Assembly (NCBI GenBank): GCA_017881765.1
Contig: JADGQN010000093.1
Span: 1-13,003 of the forward strand
Origin: Syntrophobacterales bacterium
Lineage (GTDB): Bacteria > Desulfobacterota > Syntrophorhabdia > Syntrophorhabdales > WCHB1-27
Length of the DNA: 13,003 nucleotides
Direction of reading: 5' to 3'
Position numbers and translations under genes: made by a program. Below the pieces are notes generated by a model. The model had not been told where the DNA came from. It saw nothing but the letters and a program-made list of their open reading frames with translations, and searched no databases. This document shows positions 7,293 through 13,003 of the stretch, piece by piece. Each line of letters begins with the position of its first letter. Positions within the stretch are counted from its first letter, which is position 1.

Positions 7293-8384
7293 TCATTTCA
7301 GCGGCGTATGGTTCAGGGGCTCCGCGCCCGTCTCTGTTACGAGGTACGTGTCCCCGATAAAAACGCCGTCGCCGTTCTTGTCCATGACGCACGGATGGAT
7401 CACGATGGTCATGCCCGGTTGCAACACGGTTTCGTCCTGCGGCACGATAGCCGGCGGTTCGTCCAGATCATGACCCATCGAGTGGCCGCCACGGTACGGG
7501 TACGCGTAGCCGGCCTTCTCGATATACGCCTTCATGACGTTCGCCACATCGGATGCCTTGTTGCCGGGCTTGAGCAGGGCCACGCCCATCTGCTGCGCCG
7601 CAACACCAACATCCAGGAACTCCTTCATTTTCGGGGTCGGCTCTGCAAGAGGGGTGACCACCGTTAACTGCGTGTAGTACCCCTCAAAGCGGGGCGTCAA
7701 CTCCACGATCAGGCTCTCCCCTTCCTGGAGCACCCTGCCGGAAGGCGCGAGGAAGGGCGCCACGGGATATTTGCCTGTTCCGATCAGGTTGAAGGCGGTT
7801 TCGACCCCTTGCTTGCGCATGAAGTAGTCCATCTCCGCGTAGATATCGAACTCGCTCATGCCGACCTTCGCCACCTCTTTGACCCTTTTGTAGAGCCCAT
7901 CGGTGATGCGGGCGCACTCGCGCGCCAGGGCCTGCTCTTCCGCGCTCTTGACCATGCGGAGATCAAAAATCTCTTTATTGGCATTGACGAAGGTGACCGT
8001 AGGCAGCTCCTTTTTCAGGTACTCATATATAGTAAAGGAGATGTTCTCGACACCGACGAGTCCTATCTGCTTCCCGTTGTGATCGAGTTCCTTGATCCGC
8101 TTGACTATGTCCGCGGGATAGTTTGAGCTCTGCCTGGCATCGCTGATCCAGCGCTGAGCCGCGACCCGCTCCTGGATACCGCTGAAGACAAAGATCGTTG
8201 GTGCGCCTTCCCTGGGGAAGACCACGTAAGAATAACCGAAATGCGGCGGGTAATTGGAAAGATAGCGGACATGCCCGGTCCACATGGCATTGGAGGCCAC
8301 GACCAGAATAGAGAGGTCTTTCTCCTCCATCATTTTCCTGACGGCTTTATGACGACGGTCCCGTTCCTGAACTGTTAGCTTCAT
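7293..8384 (-). CDS. Peptidase M24 / creatinase-like pita-bread-fold protein lacking most metal ligands
   Basis: At 363 residues it has the two-domain layout of prolidases and creatinases: an N-terminal creatinase-type domain (about 10-145) and a C-terminal pita-bread domain (about 150-363). Landmarks such as GHSMG (300-304), LQPGMTIVI (321-329) and DTYLVTETG (345-353) make the fold clear. The five canonical ligands Asp-Asp-His-Glu-Glu appear here as E228, Q239, H301, H330 and G344, and the usual HE of GxxxHE is D308-E309. It is therefore unlikely to be an ordinary metallopeptidase. Creatinase, a metal-free C-N hydrolase, and ectoine hydrolase show that the fold does amide-type hydrolysis. 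AAGGAG lies upstream of the ATG. It follows the cyclase gene by 89 bases. Confidence 0.85.
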   Translation of the reverse strand: MKLTVQERDRRHKAVRKMMEEKDLSILVVASNAMWTGHVRYLSNYPPHFGYSYVVFPREGAPTIFVFSGIQERVAAQRWISDARQSSNYPADIVKRIKELDHNGKQIGLVGVENISFTIYEYLKKELPTVTFVNANKEIFDLRMVKSAEEQALARECARITDGLYKRVKEVAKVGMSEFDIYAEMDYFMRKQGVETAFNLIGTGKYPVAPFLAPSGRVLQEGESLIVELTPRFEGYYTQLTVVTPLAEPTPKMKEFLDVGVAAQQMGVALLKPGNKASDVANVMKAYIEKAGYAYPYRGGHSMGHDLDEPPAIVPQDETVLQPGMTIVIHPCVMDKNGDGVFIGDTYLVTETGAEPLNHTPLK

Positions 8385-8473
8385 CTCTTCTCCTTCGCGA
8401 TGGTTGTTTAGTTTCTTTCGTTATCGCCGATCCTGTCCTACCGCGCCATCTGCCGTGCACCTAGCATTTGCAC

Positions 8474-9160
8474 CTATTTCTTCGGGACGAGCGCGAGGGC
8501 CCGGAACGGCGAAGCGCTTGAGTTCAGCATCATCAGTGGTGTGCAGACAAACGTGAACACCCTGTCCCGGGGCAGTTTGTCGAGGTTGGCCAGATTCTCG
8601 ATGTGATAGCATACCCGCTTCCGCATGAGCATGTGGGTTGCCCGGTCTTTTCCGTGATCCACGGTCGACGCATCGACGCCGAAGACAAGAATGCCGCGAT
8701 CGAGCATCCACTCCACTGCGTCCGCCCGGACCTCGAGGTACTTGCTCATGTACTCGTCAGTGTCATAGTACTCGCCGGCGCCCGTTCTGAAGAGGATATA
8801 CTTGAGGTCATGAGGATCAACCTTGATCTTCTTCAGGTTTTCCTCGATGTCGGCCGGGGTAATCGACTCCCCATTCTTCTTGGAGGAATAATCCTGTACC
8901 ACGGCGTTGCCCACCATGTTATCGACGGGCATTTTATCGATGCCGGTCCCTTCGGGGTTGAAATGAAGAGGGGAATCGATGTGCGTACCGGCATGATCGC
9001 ACATGACAAGAATATTCGTCTGCGACGAGATATTGCCGGGACGCAGGGTATCCTTGTGGCCCAGGAATACGCCGAGATAGGTCTTCGATATCGCCGGGAA
9101 GACGGGCATCTTAGTGTGGATAGGTCGCGAAAGATCAATCACTTCGTAATTCGACTGCAT
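8474..9160 (-). CDS. Cyclase-family metal-dependent hydrolase (kynurenine formamidase / isatin hydrolase-like)
   Basis: The product has 228 residues. The signature HAGTHIDSPLHF (56-67) provides the metal ligands of the cyclase family (HxGTHxDxPxH), and E188 in HIENLANLDKLP together with H176 matches the second conserved block. Characterised relatives are kynurenine formamidase (KynB) and isatin hydrolase, Zn or Mn enzymes that hydrolyse amide or lactam bonds. The specificity of this member is not visible. The start is firm, with AAAGGAGG five bases before the ATG. It is the first intact gene of the operon, following the broken GntR remnant. The supposed partners downstream (M24 protein, SDR, molybdenum hydroxylase) suggest hydrolysis of an N-containing ring or amide. 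Confidence 0.9.
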   Translation of the reverse strand: MQSNYEVIDLSRPIHTKMPVFPAISKTYLGVFLGHKDTLRPGNISSQTNILVMCDHAGTHIDSPLHFNPEGTGIDKMPVDNMVGNAVVQDYSSKKNGESITPADIEENLKKIKVDPHDLKYILFRTGAGEYYDTDEYMSKYLEVRADAVEWMLDRGILVFGVDASTVDHGKDRATHMLMRKRVCYHIENLANLDKLPRDRVFTFVCTPLMMLNSSASPFRALALVPKK

Positions 9161-9219
9161 AGAAACCTCCTTTAAAGATAGATAGAGATAATGTGAATAT
9201 GGAAAAAGTGAGCTGTACT

Positions 9220-9398
9220 AAGATATTCCGACACCCTGAGGGCCTCCCTTAGAGTCTGCTGCTGACGTGAAACTGCTCCATCAGAACGTTTTCAGGAGGC
9301 AGCTTATCGCCAAGCGCGAGTTTGCCTCCAAAAACCTGCTTCCTGATCCGGGAAACGATCTGCTGAGAAGCTTTCTTTACCCTGACAGCGTCAAACAT
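9220..9398 (-). pseudogene. Broken N-terminal remnant of a GntR-family regulator
   Basis: From ATG 9398 a 49-residue frame reads MFDAVRVKKASQQIVSRIRK and then QVFGGKLALGDKLPPENVLM and EQFHVSSRL before TAA at 9249. This is the start of a FadR/GntR winged helix (the usual pattern is IRxxIxxGxLxPGDxLPsE...F.VSR). Two frames over, the continuation is visible as QTLREALRVSEYL, matching the expected (T)LREALRVLE. One base is missing near 9261. Even when repaired, the frame ends at about 9172 with no effector domain. The gene is therefore both frameshifted and truncated. It sits exactly where a local regulator would be expected between two divergent transcription units. Confidence 0.85.
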
Positions 9399-9433
9399 AG
9401 TCACCGTCTATATAGGTCAGTCTAAATTTTGCA

Positions 9434-9462
9434 ATTATCATAATGTTTCGTATGGTTGTCAA
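9434..9462 (-). promoter_or_regulatory. Strong sigma70-type promoter for the catabolic operon
   Basis: On the minus strand TTGACA (9457-9462, perfect) is followed after 17 bases by GATAAT (9434-9439, five of six). Transcription would begin near 9427, run through the GntR remnant and enter the cyclase gene after about 267 bases of leader. It faces away from the TRAP genes. It was presumably once the promoter of the regulator gene, and it may now drive the whole operon without that repressor. Confidence 0.6.
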
Positions 9463-9538
9463 GGAAAAGATTTTCCCTGTTATTTTTCTCTTTGCAGGCC
9501 ATGGGGCACATTTGGCGAGTCCTGTTTCATATTCCATC

Positions 9539-9560
9539 GGAGGCGGCCTGGCCTCCTTTT
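9539..9560 (+). terminator. T-tailed hairpin, terminator-like
   Basis: GGAGGC (9539-9544) and GCCTCC (9551-9556) form a perfect 6-bp stem with a 6-base loop, followed by TTTT. On the plus strand this resembles a weak intrinsic terminator. No plus-strand gene precedes it, so it may block stray transcription or be a remnant. The reverse strand lacks a T run. Confidence 0.35.
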
Positions 9561-9606
9561 GGCGGCCAACAAACCGCGTTTCAAGCAGCCTATGCGTTGT
9601 TTCTTC

Positions 9607-9634
9607 TTGACACTATTAATACATAATATCTAAT
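9607..9634 (+). promoter_or_regulatory. Putative sigma70-type promoter for the TRAP operon
   Basis: TTGACA (9607-9612, perfect) is followed after 16 bases by TCTAAT (9629-9634, five of six). The start would be near 9641, leaving a leader of about 170 bases before the DctP ATG. Two tandem TAATATC copies (9624-9637) make the exact -10 uncertain. Confidence 0.5.
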
Positions 9635-9703
9635 ATCTGATGCGTGATGTTTTCCTTTTCCGGGTGAACATGCCGGGGCGTGTTGTGACTAACAGGCATT
9701 CAC

Positions 9704-9726
9704 CGAATCACGAATAACCGAATAAC
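9704..9726 (+). repeat. Three short tandem repeats in the TRAP leader
   Basis: CGAATCA, CGAATAAC and CGAATAAC lie head to tail between the putative promoter and the DctP gene. They could be binding iterons or simple repeat noise; there is no direct evidence for either. Confidence 0.45.
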
Positions 9727-9811
9727 GTCTCAAGCAGAATATTAAGAAACACGTTAAAAGCATTGCGGACAGACTTTAACCAAACAACTAAGGAGCAAGG
9801 GGAGGATCGCG

Positions 9812-10831
9812 ATGAAAAAGTGTTCAAAGTATTCTTTTGTTATGATCGGTTGTTGTGTACTGACGTTTTGTTTTGTTCCCCGATTGTCCGCTGTTTTTGC
9901 CGCGGAGACGCAGACCATACTCCGTTATGCCGGCTGGCATCCCATCAATCATCACGTCACCCGGGGCCAGGAGCTTTATGCCAGGCTGGTGATGGATAAG
10001 ACAAAGAAGGTGAAGATAGAGGTTTACCCTGCCAGCCAGCTTTTCAGCGACAAGGACCTGGTCAGGGCTCTTTCCACCGGGGCGGTCGACATGGGCGTCA
10101 TGCCCACCGGGCTCGTAACGGGTCAAATCCCCCTCTTGTTGGCTTTTGATATCCCTTTCATCTTCAAGGACCGCTCCCATTCTCACCGGTGGATAGACTC
10201 AGAGGTGAGCCAAATGATCGATCAGGAGTTTGAAAAGAGAGGTTATCACATAATCTACTGGATGGACTTTGGTTTGTTTGGTTTCGCATCGACAAAGCCT
10301 CTCAGGACGCTCGAAGATTTCAAGGGTAAAAGGATCAGGGGCCCCGGCGAGATGATGGTCGAGAGCCTGCGAGCCCTGGGAGCAGCCCCCACGGTCATCG
10401 GCAGTGGGGAGGTTTATCTGGCCCTGCAAAGAAACACTATCGACGGCGCCATCTCCGGGTGGACCTCTTTCTTTGAAAGAAAGTACTACGAGGTGAGCAA
10501 GTATCTTACCGATGCCGATTACACGATTGGCCTCTTTCCGATCACCATCAACAAAAAGATATGGGACGGACTGCCCAAAGACGTGCAGGCTGTCATGACG
10601 CAGGCGGGCAAAGAAGCGCAAGCGTGGGGACGCAAGGAGTGCGAAAAGTCTGACAACGAGGACCTTGAACAACTAAAGAAGAAGGGCATGCAGTACTACC
10701 ATGTTCCGGAGAAGGAGAGGGACCGGTGGAAAGCTGCAGCTACCAAACCCTGTATAGACATCTTCTTGAAGCGGCTGGACGACCAGGAAAAGGGAAAGAA
10801 GGTGTTGGAGATAGCCGACAAACTGGGATAA
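9812..10831 (+). CDS. dctP: TRAP transporter periplasmic binding protein, DctP family
   Basis: At 339 residues this is typical for DctP-type receptors, which bind organic acids in the periplasm and deliver them to a DctQM permease driven by an ion gradient. The signal peptide is clear, with cleavage likely after VFA near residue 31. Family landmarks include TGAVDMGVMPTG and DIPFIFKDRSH. The ligand-Arg region KGKRIRGPG (R174/R176) is followed by ALGAAPTVI and EVYLALQRNTIDGA. The conserved Arg normally grips a substrate carboxylate, so the cargo is probably an acid, identity unknown. The ATG follows GGGGAGG by six bases. The membrane gene starts 30 bases downstream, and the divergent position relative to the catabolic operon suggests it imports that pathway's substrate. 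Confidence 0.93.
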   Translation: MKKCSKYSFVMIGCCVLTFCFVPRLSAVFAAETQTILRYAGWHPINHHVTRGQELYARLVMDKTKKVKIEVYPASQLFSDKDLVRALSTGAVDMGVMPTGLVTGQIPLLLAFDIPFIFKDRSHSHRWIDSEVSQMIDQEFEKRGYHIIYWMDFGLFGFASTKPLRTLEDFKGKRIRGPGEMMVESLRALGAAPTVIGSGEVYLALQRNTIDGAISGWTSFFERKYYEVSKYLTDADYTIGLFPITINKKIWDGLPKDVQAVMTQAGKEAQAWGRKECEKSDNEDLEQLKKKGMQYYHVPEKERDRWKAAATKPCIDIFLKRLDDQEKGKKVLEIADKLG

Positions 10832-10861
10832 TCCATCGGATACACGCTCGCGGGAGAGCAG

Positions 10862-12782
10862 ATGAAGGGCATGAGAATCGGCTATGTTCTGGACAAGATC
10901 AGTGTAGGGTTCGGCCTGCTCAGCGGCATCCTTCTCATCTGCATCGCCGTGCTCGGTACGTACGAAGTCGTCATGCGCTATTTCTTCAATTCACCCACCG
11001 TGTGGGTGCTGGAGACAACAATCTATCTGGCCATTGCCAGCACGTTTCTCGCTCTTGCCTACGTTCTCGTAGAGAAAGCGCACGTTAATGTCGACTTTGT
11101 GGTCAATCATATCCCGCCGAGAGCCGTCGCCGTGCTGGAAGCTTGTACCTCCCTTCTCGGCATAGTCTACCTGCTGGTCCTCGACTGGGAAAGCGCCAAG
11201 ATCACCTATGGCTTGTACCAATCGTGGGAGGTATCACCGACCGTCTTAAAAGTACCCATGTTCATCCCCAACACGTGCATTACCTTTGGCGGTGCCTTGC
11301 TGACCGTGCAGTTCATCAGGCATTTCTGGAATCTCATGCTGAGGCTACCCCGGCTGCTCGGGTCCGGTATGCGTGACCCGGCCGGCCTACCGACAACCAC
11401 GGCAGCCGGGCAAGAGTCAGCCATGAGCCCATATTTGATTCCAACAATCTTTATCTTTCTCCTGATTGCATCGCTCATCCTCCTCAAGGTGAACATATAC
11501 CTCGGGCTTCTGATCCTTTTCATGGTCCTTCTTTTCAGCGGCATGCCGGTCTCCTTTGCCCTGGGACTTTTCGGCGTCTTCGGCTTCTACTTCCTTTTCG
11601 GCGGCACCCGCATGCTCGTGCAAGTCCCTGTGGTGGCCTATTCGACGGTTGATTCCCCGATCATAGTGGCCCTTCCCCTGTTCGCCCTCACAAGCTGCGT
11701 TCTCAGAAACGGGCAGATGGGGGGCAGGATCTTTGGGTTTGCCAACGTGTTGGTGCGCCACCTTCCGGGAGGCCTGGGAATTGCTTCCGTTATCTTCTGC
11801 GGTCTTTTTTGCCGCGATGACCGGTTCCAGTGTCGCGGTTGCCGCAACCGTCACCCTGATCGCCTTGCCGGAGATGCTCTCCAGGGGATACAGCCGTAAA
11901 TTTACCATCGGCCTGCTGGCAGCCGGAGGAACCCTCGGCATTCTCTTTCCGCCAAGCTTGCCTTTGATGCTGTACGGCGCTATGACCGGGGAGTCGTTGG
12001 GCGCCCTGTTCATGGGCACCTTGGTTCCGGGGCTGATACTGACGGCTATGTTTTGCCTTTACGTGGCCGTAGTTGCCGGACGGGACAAGAATGTCAAGCG
12101 GGAGCCGAAGGCGACTATCAGGGAGATCGGCACTGCCACGAAGCGGGCTGTCGGCGGATTGATTACCATCCTGGTCATCATGGGAGGTATCTACTCGGGT
12201 ATCTTCACGCCCGCCGAGTCCGGCGGCATCGCTGCGGTCTACAGTATCCTTCTCTGTTGCGTCGTCTACCGGACCCTTTCCCTGAAGGGGTTGAAGGAGT
12301 CAGCGCTGGAATCGGCAAGAATCAACTCGATGATCATGTTCATCGTTATCGGAGCCAATGTGACGGGACAGGTGGTCCTCATGTCTCAGATCCCGAACCA
12401 GCTTCTCGGCCTTATCAAAGGCGCCGAAGTTCCGTCATGGGTCGTCGTCGGATTGATCAACATTTTTCTCATCATATTGGGTGGGCCGCTGGAGGCCCTT
12501 ACCATTCTCGTCATCACTCTTCCCATCCTTTATCCTCTTGTTACGGGACTTGGTTTTAGCGGACTCTGGTTCGCTGTCATCATGATGATCAATATGGAGC
12601 TCGCCCTCATTTCTCCTCCGGAGGGTTTGAACCTTTTCATTATGCAGGACCTCACGAAGGCTACGGCGGGTGAGGTATCGCGCGGTGTGGCCCCTTATCT
12701 TGTTATCATTGCACTGTTTCTCATCCTCATCTCTCTTTTCCCCGGCCTGACGACCTGGCTTCCGGGGCTTTTCGTTCAGTGA
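10862..12782 (+). pseudogene. TRAP transporter fused DctQ-DctM membrane protein, frameshifted
   Basis: The first frame encodes a DctQ small subunit (residues about 1-175; EVVMRYFFNSPTVWVLET is the DctQ signature) that runs without a stop into DctM (from MSPYLIPTIFIF). Fused DctQM proteins are known, for example in sialic-acid TRAP systems. DctM reads normally to HLPGGLGIASVIFCGLF and then leaves frame at a T6 run (11805-11810). The other frame resumes as AAMTGSSVAVAATVTLIALPEML and continues normally to the stop. Removing one T gives an intact 639-residue protein, so the lesion is a single-base insertion. It may be a sequencing error, a recent mutation or a site of slippage. GGGAGAG precedes the ATG. 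If the frame is truly broken, the transporter cannot work. Confidence 0.88.
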
Positions 12783-12814
12783 GGCGTGTGGATGGTTTTG
12801 GAGTGATGTAGATG

Positions 12815-12830
12815 ATCTGCCCGTGCAGAT
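12815..12830. terminator. Small hairpin between convergent genes
   Basis: ATCTGC-CCGT-GCAGAT is a perfect 6-bp stem with a 4-base loop, touching the stop codon of the minus-strand gene and 32 bases past the DctM stop. No T run follows on either strand, so it is at most a weak or Rho-assisted end. Confidence 0.25.
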
Positions 12831-13003
12831 TAAGCGTAGAGGGGCGTCTCAGTCAGGTCTCCACGCCTTATCCCCTTGGCATAATTTGCTTTGCCCACCA
12901 GGAATTCTTCTTCCGGTGCACTTACGGGTTCGATGCCAACCTTTCTGTAAGTCTCCTTGATCCGCCGGCGGCCCGCTTCGTCAAGGATTGGCACCCGGTC
13001 AAC
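12830..13003 (-). CDS. C-terminus of an unidentified protein (partial)
   Basis: The last 57 codons plus TAA of a minus-strand gene that enters from the right edge. The visible end contains ILDEAGRRRIKETYRKVGIE and, further on, FLVGKANYAKGIRRGDLTET. It is charged, with no membrane segment or metal motif, and I do not recognise the family. The open frame running to the window edge, the codon use and the placement convergent with the TRAP genes support it being real. A catabolic role by neighbourhood would be a guess. Confidence 0.6.
   Translation of the reverse strand, partial: VDRVPILDEAGRRRIKETYRKVGIEPVSAPEEEFLVGKANYAKGIRRGDLTETPLYA

Larger units (their letters stand above)
9399..9811. other. 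Divergent intergenic region between catabolic operon and TRAP genes
   Basis: This region holds the minus-strand operon promoter, a T-tailed hairpin, a plus-strand promoter and a set of short tandem repeats in the TRAP leader. I see no protein-coding frame that I trust here. The AT-rich middle (about 9605-9640) and the density of short repeats fit a control region. Confidence 0.55.

Noticed and set aside
9399..9430. GntR operator-like palindrome near TAGGTCAGTCTA
   Set aside because: Only the outer three bases on each side are symmetric, so it is too weak to call an operator.
11417..12019. 200-codon minus-strand frame across DctM
   Set aside because: It is antisense to well-conserved DctM sequence and has a low-complexity charged translation.
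1..13003. CRISPR arrays, tRNA or rRNA genes, transposases, phage genes
   Set aside because: I looked for spaced direct repeats, tRNA-like folds and transposase or integrase motifs and saw none.

Overview
The window looks like accessory catabolic DNA from a moderately GC-rich, probably anaerobic or syntrophic proteobacterium-type genome. A Desulfobacterota or Syntrophorhabdus-like host would fit. That guess rests only on the gene mix: a molybdenum hydroxylase, a TRAP transporter, a TTT-type binding protein, cyclase-family and M24-family hydrolases, and palindromic intergenic repeats. No taxonomic marker is present, so it stays an inference.

Left part (1-2258, minus strand). From the left edge come the N-terminus of a TTT/Bug-family periplasmic binding protein, a small GIY-YIG endonuclease-like protein and an M50-like membrane protein. 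The last two overlap by four bases (GTGA), and all three may be one transcript with a promoter near 1348-1376. A gene-free stretch of nearly 400 bases follows and carries a palindromic repeat with the sequence style of dRS3-like elements. Next is an acidic zinc-ribbon protein of unknown function.

Centre (2352-9160, minus strand, transcribed right to left). This is one probable catabolic operon: cyclase-family metal hydrolase, M24 pita-bread-fold protein that has lost most of its metal ligands, NAD-dependent epimerase/dehydratase-type SDR, then the FAD, 2Fe-2S and molybdopterin subunits of a xanthine-dehydrogenase-family hydroxylase. A strong sigma70-type promoter (TTGACA, 17-base spacer, GATAAT) lies at 9434-9462. 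Between it and the operon is a broken remnant of a GntR-family regulator, frameshifted inside the DNA-binding domain and lacking any ligand-binding domain. A 126-bp element bounded by 18-bp inverted repeats sits between the M24 and SDR genes.

Right part (9399-12782, plus strand). A divergently transcribed TRAP transporter consists of a DctP binding protein and a fused DctQ-DctM membrane protein. The DctM half is broken by one extra T in a T6 run. At the right edge the C-terminus of an unidentified protein is encoded on the minus strand, convergent with the TRAP genes.

How the genes may work together: the TRAP system would import an organic acid, the molybdenum enzyme would hydroxylate it (possibly an N-heterocycle or aromatic acid), and the cyclase-type and M24-type proteins are candidates for C-N or ring-opening hydrolysis. 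The SDR would do a redox or epimerase step. The substrate cannot be read from the sequence. The best leads are the metal-ligand-less M24 protein, the shifted catalytic motif in the SDR, the dead regulator, the DctM frameshift and the two inverted-repeat elements.
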